IMG/VR virus record: IMGVR_UViG_3300037487_000033
Location: 1-35,580 of that record
Strand: one strand, 5' to 3'
Length of the DNA: 35,580 bases
DNA from: a virus
Both the position numbers and the translations under genes were made by a program. This document shows, one piece after another, positions 6,804 through 13,291 of this stretch; positions within the stretch are counted from its first letter, which is position 1; each line of letters opens with the position of its first letter. The notes under the pieces were generated by a model that saw only the letters and a list, made by a program, of their open reading frames with translations, was not told the origin of the DNA and made no database searches.

Positions 6804-6835
6804 AAAAATGCCCCACTCGCGTAAACGGGTGGGGC
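6801..6835 (-). terminator. 10-bp hairpin with an A-run, terminator-like on the minus strand
   Basis: GCCCCACTCG pairs with CGGGTGGGGC (one G-T pair) around a 6-base loop at 6810-6835. Seven As lie immediately to its left, so only leftward (antisense) transcription would meet stem plus T-tract. On the plus strand it is a stable hairpin between the DUF669 and nuclease genes that may cap the upstream message. Confidence 0.5.
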
Positions 6836-6857
6836 CAACTGAACAAGGAGTAGAAAC

Positions 6858-7886
6858 GTGGAAATTCCACAATCAGAGAATAGCATCACCGCGCTGATTG
6901 ACAAGCATCATGAGGCGCAGGCCCAGCAGGAGATGCCACGCGCCCACATGGGTTGCAGCATCGTCGGCCACCCTTGTGACCGTTGGCTGTGGCTGAACTT
7001 CCGCTTTGCGGTCAAGCCATCGTTTCCCGGCAGAGTCCTGCGGATGTTTCGCCGAGGCCGGAACGAAGAAGCCACCATCATTGATGACTTGCGAGCGATC
7101 GGCATCAAGGTGCGGGCGCTGGAGGAGCAGATGCGGGTGGAATTTGGCAGTCACCTGTCTGGCAGCATTGACGCCATCCTTGACGCTGGCGTGCCAGGTG
7201 CAGTCAAGACCAAGCACGTTGCTGAGTTCAAAACGCACAGCAGCAAGTCGTTTGCCGATGTGGTCAAGCAGGGCGTTGAAAAGTCCAAGCCCGAGCATTT
7301 TGTGCAGATGCAGCTTTACATGAGTGGCACCGGCATCCACCGCGCTTTGTACGTTGCCGTCAACAAGGACGACGACAGCATCTACACCGAGCGCCTAGCC
7401 TATGACGCAGCGGTGGCCGACAAGTACATCAAGCGCGGTCAACGCATCGCGCTGGCCGACAGGATGCCGCCGCCAATCAGCACCGACCCGAGCTGGTATC
7501 AATGCAAGTGGTGCCCAGCCTACTCAATGTGCCATGAGGCGCAGCATACAAAAGAGGTTAACTGCCGCACCTGTGCTCACTCGACAGCCAAGGCCGACAG
7601 CACCTGGCATTGCGCCAGACACAATGCTGACGACATACCGATGGAGTGGCAAGTCAGCGGCTGCGAATCGCACGTTTTGCATCCTGATCTTGTGCATTGG
7701 AAGCGCAAGGATGGCCCCAACGAGTGGACTGCCATTTATGTGGTGAACGGCAAAGATGTCTGCAATGGCGAGGCAGACGCGCACATCTACAGCAGCAAGG
7801 AGTTGCTGGCTAATCCGGCAATGTGTGCGGCGGGGGATGTGGAGATTGAGCGGTTGCGGGGGAATGGGGCGAGGGTGGTGGGGTGA
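6858..7886 (+). CDS. Cas4/RecB-like PD-(D/E)XK nuclease with Fe-S cysteines
   Basis: Probable exonuclease that resects DNA for recombination. The nuclease core is visible: GSIDAI (Asp ~105), VAEFKT (Glu ~123, Lys ~125) and the downstream QMQLYM motif (~150). Cysteines at ~33 and ~40 together with the CKWCPAYSMC cluster at ~216-225 match the split Fe-S binding pattern of Cas4 and AddB. After it comes a second Cys/His module (CRTC, WHC, GCESH, ~236-272) resembling an extra zinc finger. The start is GTG at 6858 with AAGGAG seven bases upstream. The stop overlaps the helicase start (GTGA), so the two proteins are made together. Confidence 0.85.
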   Translation: MEIPQSENSITALIDKHHEAQAQQEMPRAHMGCSIVGHPCDRWLWLNFRFAVKPSFPGRVLRMFRRGRNEEATIIDDLRAIGIKVRALEEQMRVEFGSHLSGSIDAILDAGVPGAVKTKHVAEFKTHSSKSFADVVKQGVEKSKPEHFVQMQLYMSGTGIHRALYVAVNKDDDSIYTERLAYDAAVADKYIKRGQRIALADRMPPPISTDPSWYQCKWCPAYSMCHEAQHTKEVNCRTCAHSTAKADSTWHCARHNADDIPMEWQVSGCESHVLHPDLVHWKRKDGPNEWTAIYVVNGKDVCNGEADAHIYSSKELLANPAMCAAGDVEIERLRGNGARVVG

Positions 7887-9475
7887 TCGAACTGCGCCCC
7901 TACCAACAGCGCACCATCGACGAACTGTACGCTTGGTTTGCAGCAAACCCGCACGGCAACCCCTGCGTGGTGCTGCCAACTGGCGCAGGCAAGTCGCACA
8001 TCGTCGCTGCCATCTGCAAAGATGCGCTGCAAAACTGGCCTGAGACACGCATCCTAATGCTCACGCACGTTAAGGAACTGATTGAGCAAAACTGCGAGAA
8101 GATGCTCCAGCATTGGCCTGATGCCCCGCTGGGCGTTTACAGCGCCAGCCTTAACAAGCGCCAGATTGAACCCATTACTTTTGGCGGAATTCAGTCGGTA
8201 CGCCGCAAGGCTGGCTTGCTGGGTCACATCGATCTGGTGCTGGTCGATGAGTGCCACCTGATCAACCACAAAGACGAAGGTGGCTACCGAACTCTGCTGG
8301 CCCATCTCAAGCTCATCAACCCGCAGTTGCGAGTAATCGGGCTAACGGCCACGCCTTACAGGTTGGGCCACGGTCTGATCACCGACGAGCCTGCGCTGTT
8401 TCATGCCTTGATCGAGCCGGTAATGATTGAGGAATTGATCCACAAAGGGTATCTGTCGATTCTGCGATCCAAAGTCACCAAGTCCAAATTAAGTGTTGAT
8501 GGCGTACACAAGCGCGGTGGCGAGTACATCGAATCGGAACTGCAAGCGGCAGTCGATACCGACGACAACAACCGATCTGTGGTGCGTGAGGTCATCAGTC
8601 TTGCTGGTGAACGCAAGGCGTGGTTGTTCTTTTGCGCTGGAATCAAGCACGCCGAGCACGTTTGCGCGGAACTGATCAACCAGGGCATCAAGGCAGCGTG
8701 CGTCACATCGTTTACGCCCAAACAAGACCGCGAACAGATACTGGCCGACTTCAAGTCTGGTGCGTTGCAGGCGCTTACAAACGCAAATGTTTTGACCACC
8801 GGATTTGATCACAGCGCCATCGACCTGATTGCCATGCTGCGCCCGACGATGTCACCGGGCCTGTACGTTCAAATGGCAGGCCGCGGTCTGCGTCCATCAC
8901 CCGGCAAGGCAGATTGCTTGGTGCTGGACTTTGCAGGCGTAGTTGGCACGCATGGCCCGATCACCGCGGTGCAGCCTCCCAAGCGAGGCGGCGAAGGCAA
9001 CGGCGAAGCGCCGGTGAAGGTCTGTGACGCCTGCGATGAGCTGTGCCCCATCAGCGCCAAAGTTTGCCCCGCCTGCGGCGCTCCGTTTCCTGAGCCGGAA
9101 GAGAAGAAGCTGCGTTTGTGCCAGGATGACATCATGGGCCTGGACGGCACCGACATGACTGTGACCGGGTGGAAGTGGAGAGAACACACCAGCCTAGCCA
9201 GCGGGAAGATCATGCTGGCTGTGTCGTACTACGGGCGGCTGTCTGACCCTGCCGTGACTGAATACTTTCCGGTGTTGCATGAGGGTTATGCAGGACAGCG
9301 AGCCATGAAGGAGGTCATTAAGATCGCAGACCGAGCCAAGATCGTCGGCATGAATGTGGACAATCTGAGCAGCTTGGCAGCGCAGTTGACTAACGGCAAT
9401 GCTCCGATTCAGATCAAGTATAAAAAGGACGGGAAGTTTTTTCGGGTTTTGAAAAAGGAGTGGCATGAAAACTGA
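7883..9475 (+). CDS. Superfamily II DEAD/DEAH-type helicase with C-terminal zinc ribbon
   Basis: ATP-driven DNA helicase or translocase. The motifs in order are Q-like RPYQQ (5-9), Walker A PTGAGKS (32-38), DECH box VDECH (121-125), TATPYR (155-160), and motif VI QMAGRGLR (330-337). A zinc ribbon CDAC-x3-C-x6-CPAC follows at 381-398. The C-terminal ~130 residues are a domain found on phage helicases of this type. The start is GTG at 7883 in a 4-base overlap with the nuclease gene. Working beside a Cas4-like nuclease, it could unwind ends for resection, or act in origin or branch processing. Confidence 0.9.
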   Translation: MIELRPYQQRTIDELYAWFAANPHGNPCVVLPTGAGKSHIVAAICKDALQNWPETRILMLTHVKELIEQNCEKMLQHWPDAPLGVYSASLNKRQIEPITFGGIQSVRRKAGLLGHIDLVLVDECHLINHKDEGGYRTLLAHLKLINPQLRVIGLTATPYRLGHGLITDEPALFHALIEPVMIEELIHKGYLSILRSKVTKSKLSVDGVHKRGGEYIESELQAAVDTDDNNRSVVREVISLAGERKAWLFFCAGIKHAEHVCAELINQGIKAACVTSFTPKQDREQILADFKSGALQALTNANVLTTGFDHSAIDLIAMLRPTMSPGLYVQMAGRGLRPSPGKADCLVLDFAGVVGTHGPITAVQPPKRGGEGNGEAPVKVCDACDELCPISAKVCPACGAPFPEPEEKKLRLCQDDIMGLDGTDMTVTGWKWREHTSLASGKIMLAVSYYGRLSDPAVTEYFPVLHEGYAGQRAMKEVIKIADRAKIVGMNVDNLSSLAAQLTNGNAPIQIKYKKDGKFFRVLKKEWHEN

Positions 9476-9830
9476 ACACGAAGAGCAACGAGATTTTGTG
9501 CAATGGTTTCGCCAAACGTACCCCGCCACGTTGATCTTTGCCATCCCGAATGGCGGTGCTAGGTCACCAGCCACCGCCTCACGCCTTAAGGCTGAAGGCG
9601 TGACCAAAGGCGTGCCAGACCTGTTCATCCCAGCCTGGGAAACTTGGGTCGAAATGAAACGCGCAAAGGGTGGCAGTCTCAGCCCCGAGCAGAACTTGAT
9701 GCACCTACATCTGCGAGGCTTGTTTTACAAAGTGCTGGTGGCGAAGGGATTTGAAGATGCAAAACAACAAATTGAGGAATTGAGAAATGAAGTGGATGAA
9801 GTGGAACAAGGGCAATCCCCCAGCCATTGA
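9465..9830 (+). CDS. VRR-NUC domain nuclease
   Basis: Stand-alone VRR-NUC nuclease of 121 aa, a family that includes phage Holliday-junction-type structure-specific nucleases. Visible are IPNGG (27-31), the GVPDL metal motif (Asp ~52), the catalytic pair in WVEMKR (Glu 63, Lys 65), and GGSLSPEQ with Gln 76. The ATG lies 11 bases inside the helicase gene. It probably resolves branched intermediates before packaging. The C-terminal tail is a charged helix overlapped by the next gene. Confidence 0.9.
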   Translation: MKTEHEEQRDFVQWFRQTYPATLIFAIPNGGARSPATASRLKAEGVTKGVPDLFIPAWETWVEMKRAKGGSLSPEQNLMHLHLRGLFYKVLVAKGFEDAKQQIEELRNEVDEVEQGQSPSH

Positions 9831-10017
9831 TTGGTATCCGACGATGAAAATCAGAGGTCGTAGCTGGGACAACAGCTACAGGTGGTGGGACGGAGAGCGG
9901 TGGTCGTGGCCTGCGTTTCCGCATGAGTCGGCAATGAAGGCCGGTAAGTGGGCGGCTCAGAAGGAGCCAAAAGGGCACAACTCAGAAATTATGTGGGGGA
10001 CAGCATGGATTTTTTGA
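9787..10017 (+). CDS. Trp-rich small phage protein, unknown function (76 aa)
   Basis: ATG 9787 has a GAGGAAT site upstream and overlaps the end of the nuclease gene. The product is unusually rich in Trp (about ten) with a central RSWDNSYRWWDGERWSWPAF segment that resembles a compact WW-like fold found in small phage proteins. No function is known. Confidence 0.6.
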   Translation: MKWMKWNKGNPPAIDWYPTMKIRGRSWDNSYRWWDGERWSWPAFPHESAMKAGKWAAQKEPKGHNSEIMWGTAWIF

Positions 10018-10307
10018 GACAAGCAGCGCAGATGGCGCTAGAGGCATGGGACAGGTCGCGGCAATGGCCGTTCCCTACTAGACCAGACAAAGAGTTTGAC
10101 GCCCTCCGCGCTGCCCTCGCGCAGCCTGAGCAGGAGCCGGTGGCGTATCAATGGCTGGGCACTAGCGTGATCCGCAAGCGTGTTCCAAAAACCGCAGAGG
10201 CAGACGCATGGCAACCCCTCTACACCGCCCCGCCCCAGCGCAAGCCGCTGAGAACCGTTATCTACGCTTGCCCGATATGCGCGGCCAGTTTGGAGAGGCA
10301 GGAATGA
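10005..10307 (+). CDS. Phage accessory protein of the 'ALRAALAQPE...PLYTAPPQR' type (100 aa)
   Basis: The ATG at 10005, after GGGGGAC, is chosen because the product then begins with an amphipathic helix (MDFLRQAAQMALEAWD). A Pro/Gln linker follows (LAQPEQEPVAYQWL), then PLYTAPPQR and a C-terminal CPIC pair. This helix-linker-PLYTAPP architecture is very common in small proteins of betaproteobacterial phages. Its function is unknown. Overlaps the next gene by ATGA. Confidence 0.7.
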   Translation: MDFLRQAAQMALEAWDRSRQWPFPTRPDKEFDALRAALAQPEQEPVAYQWLGTSVIRKRVPKTAEADAWQPLYTAPPQRKPLRTVIYACPICAASLERQE

Positions 10308-10549
10308 GCCGCGCGGAGTTTCTTGCTCTTGTCAAGAAATCCGGCGTGGCGCAGTACGGGCTTGCATTTACTGCTTGGGAAGGAACTCTTGAGAAATTTG
10401 CCGAACTCGTTGCGCAGCATGAGCGCGAGGCGTGCGCCAAGGTCTGCGATCAGCGCAAGATTGTCACGCCAGAGTGGCAGATGGACCAGCACTATAACCA
10501 AGCGGCCAGCCACTGCGCGCAGGCAATTCGGTTGCGGGGGCGCACATGA
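10304..10549 (+). CDS. Small phage protein of the 'EREACAKVCD' type (81 aa)
   Basis: Starts in an ATGA overlap. The product carries an N-terminal helix with LVKKSGVAQYG, then HEREACAKVCDQR and an AIRLRG ending. This short Cys-containing helical motif recurs in small phage proteins of unknown role. Starts and stops in overlap with both neighbours, so it is part of the same translated cluster. Confidence 0.7.
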   Translation: MSRAEFLALVKKSGVAQYGLAFTAWEGTLEKFAELVAQHEREACAKVCDQRKIVTPEWQMDQHYNQAASHCAQAIRLRGRT

Positions 10550-10956
10550 AAACCTGCCGCACCTGCAATCAAGCCAAACCATCAGCCGCCTACCGTGGCA
10601 CCCGCAGCATGTGCCTTGCCTGCGAACACGCTCGCAAACGTGATTGGTACGCGGCGCAGTCGGTCAAGCCGCACCAGACAGCCGAAGGCAAGCAGTATTT
10701 CCAAGATTGGTACGCCGCCAACGCGGAGCGCGTCAAGGCTAACGCGGTGCAGTGGGCAAAAGCCAACCCTGGAAAGCGCCGCGATATATGCCGAGAAAAC
10801 ATGGCCCGACAGCGTCAAAAGCTCAACAACGCCTATGTGCGCCGGATGCTGGCCCAAAGCATCGGACTCAAAGCCGCAGACATGCCCCAGCCGCTGGTGG
10901 AAGTCCAGCGCGAACTACTCAAGATCAAGAGGTACATCCGTGAACACAGCGTCTGA
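10546..10956 (+). CDS. Zinc-ribbon protein resembling the N-terminal half of phage HNH proteins (136 aa)
   Basis: Two CxxC pairs (CRTC near residue 4 and CLAC near 23) make a zinc ribbon. Charged helical repeats DWYAANAERVKANAVQWAKANPGKRRD follow, typical of the region before the HNH motif in phage endonucleases. No HNH catalytic triad is present; the C terminus is instead a helical block (YVRRMLAQSIGLKAADMPQP, ELLKIKRYI). It may be a DNA-binding protein derived from such nucleases. Confidence 0.75.
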   Translation: MKTCRTCNQAKPSAAYRGTRSMCLACEHARKRDWYAAQSVKPHQTAEGKQYFQDWYAANAERVKANAVQWAKANPGKRRDICRENMARQRQKLNNAYVRRMLAQSIGLKAADMPQPLVEVQRELLKIKRYIREHSV

Positions 10957-11146
10957 ACTTCGGGCAGAGCTTGCTGCCGTATTCGCTCAACTTAAGGCTG
11001 GCGAGATTAAGCCAAGCGAGGCCGCAGAACTAGCCAATCTTGCCGGGAAGATGATCGCATCGGCCAAGGTGCAGGTGGAATACGCCGCGCTGCGCAAAGA
11101 CACACCAACCATTGAATTCTTGAAGGACGACAGCGATGTGGCCTGA
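10940..11146 (+). CDS. Small helical protein of unknown function (68 aa)
   Basis: I chose the GTG at 10940, which has AAGAGG 7 bases upstream and overlaps the previous gene by 17 bases. The product is a helical pair (ELRAELAAVFAQLKAGEIKP, SEAAELANLAGKMIASAKV) with an acidic tail. The form recalls small phage regulators, but no family is certain. Confidence 0.65.
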   Translation: MNTASELRAELAAVFAQLKAGEIKPSEAAELANLAGKMIASAKVQVEYAALRKDTPTIEFLKDDSDVA

Positions 11147-11390
11147 TGACGACGACACCCCAGAACCCGCCGCGTGGATTAACTTTAACGCGGCAACGAG
11201 CGAGCGAAACGTCAGCTTTGTTTGCGAGAGCGAACTGGCGTCGATACCGTTGTGGCCGGAACCTCCGAGAGCACAGCGCAAGCCGCTGACGGATGACCAG
11301 ATCGCAGAAATCTGCATGGACTGCTCGCTGGTGACGCCGAGCGACATCTATTTTGCCCGTGCCATTGAGAAGGCGCATGGGATTAAGTGA
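11136..11390 (+). CDS. Small acidic phage protein of unknown function (84 aa)
   Basis: Begins 11 bases before the previous stop. The N terminus is acidic (PDDDDTPEP). The C terminus carries KPLTDDQIAEIC and FARAIEKAHGI, a segment seen at the ends of many small phage proteins of unknown role. The plain codon pattern and overlap support a real gene. Confidence 0.65.
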   Translation: MWPDDDDTPEPAAWINFNAATSERNVSFVCESELASIPLWPEPPRAQRKPLTDDQIAEICMDCSLVTPSDIYFARAIEKAHGIK

Positions 11391-11407
11391 AATTAGGAGA
11401 ATTATCA

Positions 11408-11566
11408 ATGAACCATAAACACCCAAGAACACTATCCGAAGCCTTCGGCCCATACACATCAGAGTACATCTACGATGATGACCCCGCGCAGCCTTGGATG
11501 TTCTGGCTGGCCGCAGGGGTTACGGTCTTGCTGGCCGTCTTGATTTTGTGGTTGCTGATATGCTGA
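11408..11566 (+). CDS. Small single-pass membrane protein of the 'LSEAFGPYT' type (52 aa)
   Basis: The product has a soluble N terminus (PRTLSEAFGPYTSEY) and one transmembrane helix near the C terminus (WMFWLAAGVTVLLAVLILWLL). The N-terminal motif is common in small membrane proteins of betaproteobacterial phages. An AGGAGA site sits 9 bases upstream of the ATG. Function unknown; possibly a superinfection or envelope factor. Confidence 0.65.
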   Translation: MNHKHPRTLSEAFGPYTSEYIYDDDPAQPWMFWLAAGVTVLLAVLILWLLIC

Positions 11567-11775
11567 TCTTCCGCCGTTGTATGCTCGTGGCGATGTTGAC
11601 CGAAGACGCGCCGCCAGACAAAGCCGAGAGCATTGTGCTGGGTGCGTTGGCAGCAATCGGCTACACCGTGCCCACACCGATCCCCCCATCAGTCAGGAGC
11701 GACCTTGTGGCGCTGACCCTTTACATCAGAAACTACGCGCATGAATCTGGCCGAAGAAAAACCGACCAACTTTGA
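11560..11775 (+). CDS. Small protein of unknown function (71 aa)
   Basis: ATG 11560 lies inside the last codons of the membrane protein gene (ATGCTGA overlap). The product has a helical N terminus (RRCMLVAMLTEDAPPDKAES) and a hydrophobic middle (IVLGALAAIGYTVP). No family is recognised. Confidence 0.5.
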   Translation: MLIFRRCMLVAMLTEDAPPDKAESIVLGALAAIGYTVPTPIPPSVRSDLVALTLYIRNYAHESGRRKTDQL

Positions 11776-11911
11776 ACTTTGGGATCACGATTCGCTCGTA
11801 TTGTTTGCGAACGAAGCGAACGAAAAAATGAAAAGCCAGCAGGCCGAGATTGACGCCTTGCGCGTAGACTTGAAAACTGTACTGAAAGCCTGGCGTGATC
11901 AAATGTCCTGA
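11741..11911 (+). CDS. Small coiled-coil protein (56 aa)
   Basis: ATG 11741 overlaps the previous gene by 35 bases. The product begins NLAEEKPTNFELWDHDSLV and continues as one heptad-like helix (ANEKMKSQQAEIDALRVDLK). Small coils of this form are frequent in phage accessory operons, with no assigned role. Confidence 0.55.
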   Translation: MNLAEEKPTNFELWDHDSLVLFANEANEKMKSQQAEIDALRVDLKTVLKAWRDQMS

Positions 11912-12074
11912 GTGTGGGCGCAACGCCAAGATCATTGAGTCTCGCCCGCGCCTTGATGGGCGCTACCGGCGGTACGAGTGCCAGACAGGGCATCGATGGA
12001 GCGTTCTGGAACGCAGTACAGATACGCCCCCTGCTGCTGACAATGCCACAGATCATCCTCCTCTGGAGGACTAG
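11895..12074 (+). CDS. Zinc-ribbon protein, NrdR/Ogr-like (59 aa)
   Basis: Last gene of the rightward operon, starting at GTG 11895 within the previous gene. The product has the complete ribbon: CPECG at residues 4-8, ESRPRLDGRYRRYEC and GHRW. This is the CxxC-SR-RRYxC-x2-GHRW pattern of NrdR-type and Ogr-type small zinc proteins. A DNA- or RNA-binding regulator of late expression is a reasonable guess. It converges on the lysis genes and overlaps the last 4 bases of the endolysin gene and most of a possible lipoprotein gene on the other strand. Confidence 0.7.
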   Translation: MIKCPECGRNAKIIESRPRLDGRYRRYECQTGHRWSVLERSTDTPPAADNATDHPPLED

Positions 12075-12123
12075 CGCATCCTGTCAGCAGCAAAACTATT
12101 TGCAGTTGCTTTAACTTCTTCAA
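11932..12123 (-). CDS. Possible outer-membrane lipoprotein (Rz1/o-spanin-like), overlapping two genes
   Basis: A 63-aa minus-strand frame reads MKKLKQLQIVLLLTGCASPP, a short lipoprotein signal with lipobox LTGC, then WHCQQQGAYLYCVPE. It starts at a TTG inside the endolysin 3' end (GGGAG upstream) and runs antisense to the zinc-ribbon gene. A small lipoprotein directly after holin and endolysin is where Rz1-type spanins occur, and spanin genes are often nested. The TTG start and antisense overlap lower confidence. Confidence 0.4.
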   Translation of the reverse strand: MKKLKQLQIVLLLTGCASPPEEDDLWHCQQQGAYLYCVPERSIDALSGTRTAGSAHQGAGETQ

Positions 12124-12595
12124 CCCTGCGCTCCCAGCCTTTGCCGAACGTGGGCCAGGTTGACCGGCCTTTGAGAAACTCCAGCCGGATTGCGCTGTAT
12201 TTGTCGATCAACATTTGGGAATTGGTCAGCATTACCAGCTTCAGCGTCTGCTCGCCGATCATGCCGTCGGCAACGGCTGCGACGGTGGTTTGTAACCACT
12301 TGGCTGCGCGGCCGACGCCTGAGTTGACGGCTGCATCAAACACGCAGTAGTCCACGCCAGACGGCAGTTTGTCGGCCTTGATCCTGTCCCAGTACATCTC
12401 GCGGTACAGGGGCGCAACTTTGGCTGGCGTCAAAGCCTTCATCTCGGCCTCGCTGACTGCGCGGTCAAGCCAATCTTCCCAGACATCTTGCGTTACGCCG
12501 AGGTTAGTCCTTCCGCCTGGGTCTTGCGGGTGGTTGACGTAGCCGCCCTCGTGCTTGAACAGCTCGGCCAGACTTTTTTCAAAGTTTTCGCGCAT
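12071..12595 (-). CDS. Endolysin, glycoside hydrolase family 108-type lysozyme
   Basis: Cleaves the peptidoglycan glycan backbone at lysis. From ATG 12595 the protein is 174 aa. The catalytic region is FKHEGGYVNHPQDPGGRTN-LGVTQ with Glu ~16, the signature of GH108/zliS lysozymes. DYCVFDAAVNSGVGRAAKWL and the C-terminal LQTT...ADGMIGEQTL peptidoglycan-binding part follow. An AGGA site lies 6 bases upstream of ATG 12595; the frame could be extended to TTG 12625, but that start has no support. No signal peptide is present, so it depends on the upstream holin. It overlaps the holin gene by 17 bases. Confidence 0.9.
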   Translation of the reverse strand: MRENFEKSLAELFKHEGGYVNHPQDPGGRTNLGVTQDVWEDWLDRAVSEAEMKALTPAKVAPLYREMYWDRIKADKLPSGVDYCVFDAAVNSGVGRAAKWLQTTVAAVADGMIGEQTLKLVMLTNSQMLIDKYSAIRLEFLKGRSTWPTFGKGWERRVEEVKATANSFAADRMR

Positions 12596-13061
12596 CTTTT
12601 TCCTTGCTGCCAATGCTTGAGCCAAACCAAAAGTTCAACATGGTGGCGATGACCGTGCCTAGGATGAATCCGAGAATCGTGTCGGCGAATCTCACGTTTG
12701 ACTCTGGGATTACGCTGAACGTAATGAAGCCAACGTAGGTTGCAGCGCAGACTGACCAGAAGGCGGTCAGGTACATGGTGAAGCGTTTGCTAAATACGTC
12801 CGACTGCTGCAAAGCGATCTTCTGCATATCGCGCGCGTCGGCGGTGTTGGCGTACTCCGCTTTGATTGTTTCAAGGTCAATCTGCGCCAACTTCAGCGCG
12901 GCGTCTGGGTCAGCCGCGATGGCCTGCGTCACCGCCTCGACGGTATCTTCTACTCCCAAACGTCGAGCAATAGCTGATACAGCAGCGCCCCCCAGGGGGC
13001 CAGCAACAGCAGTTGCAAGAGCGGGTGCAATGCTTCCGAGAAGTTTGAGCAGTTCATTCAC
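12579..13061 (-). CDS. Holin of the GTA_holin_3TM type
   Basis: Forms the inner-membrane lesion that releases the endolysin. The 160-aa protein has a hydrophobic Ala/Gly N-terminal helix (IAPALATAVAGPLGGAAVSA), a charged middle (DPDAALKLAQIDLETIKAEY), then two transmembrane helices (YLTAFWSVCAATYVGFITF and TILGFILGTVIATMLNFWFG). It ends in the family hallmark FGSSIGSKEKD. The start is GTG 13061, in a GTGA overlap with the preceding gene. Confidence 0.85.
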   Translation of the reverse strand: MNELLKLLGSIAPALATAVAGPLGGAAVSAIARRLGVEDTVEAVTQAIAADPDAALKLAQIDLETIKAEYANTADARDMQKIALQQSDVFSKRFTMYLTAFWSVCAATYVGFITFSVIPESNVRFADTILGFILGTVIATMLNFWFGSSIGSKEKDARKL

Positions 13062-13291
13062 TTGTCTGCCTTCCCGTCAATTCGGTCAAACAACTTGGTT
13101 AGCATCTCTTTGATCTCGCGGATGTCGTCCTTGTAATCGTCCCGCACGACATACGTTCGCGGCAACTCCTCGCGCAGCTTAGCAAGGTCAGATTTCAAAT
13201 CCTTGACCGCTGCCCACAACTCGCGGGCAAACCAGCCCAACACGCTTGCCGCTGCCCCGAAGGCAAGGTTTATCAGGTCTTGTGAGTTCAT
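13058..13291 (-). CDS. Membrane-anchored coiled-coil protein of the lysis cluster (77 aa), possible i-spanin-like
   Basis: One N-terminal transmembrane helix (LINLAFGAAASVLGWFARELW) is followed by a coil (KDLKSDLAKLREEL...DDIREIKEMLTKLFDRID). This form is common beside GTA-type holins in betaproteobacterial phages. Its topology fits an inner-membrane spanin or a holin modulator. It is joined by ATGA/GTGA overlaps to the genes on both sides, so its dose is tied to the holin. Confidence 0.75.
   Translation of the reverse strand: MNSQDLINLAFGAAASVLGWFARELWAAVKDLKSDLAKLREELPRTYVVRDDYKDDIREIKEMLTKLFDRIDGKADK

Noticed and set aside
6303-6872. 189-aa minus-strand frame across the DUF669 gene
   Set aside because: Antisense shadow of a recognisable family on the plus strand.
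10546-10956. Full HNH endonuclease
   Set aside because: The CxxC ribbon and helical part fit the N-terminal half of such proteins, but no His-Asn-His catalytic motif is present.
12071-12625. Endolysin start at TTG 12625
   Set aside because: ATG 12595 has an AGGA site at good spacing and begins the protein just before the conserved catalytic region; the TTG has neither.
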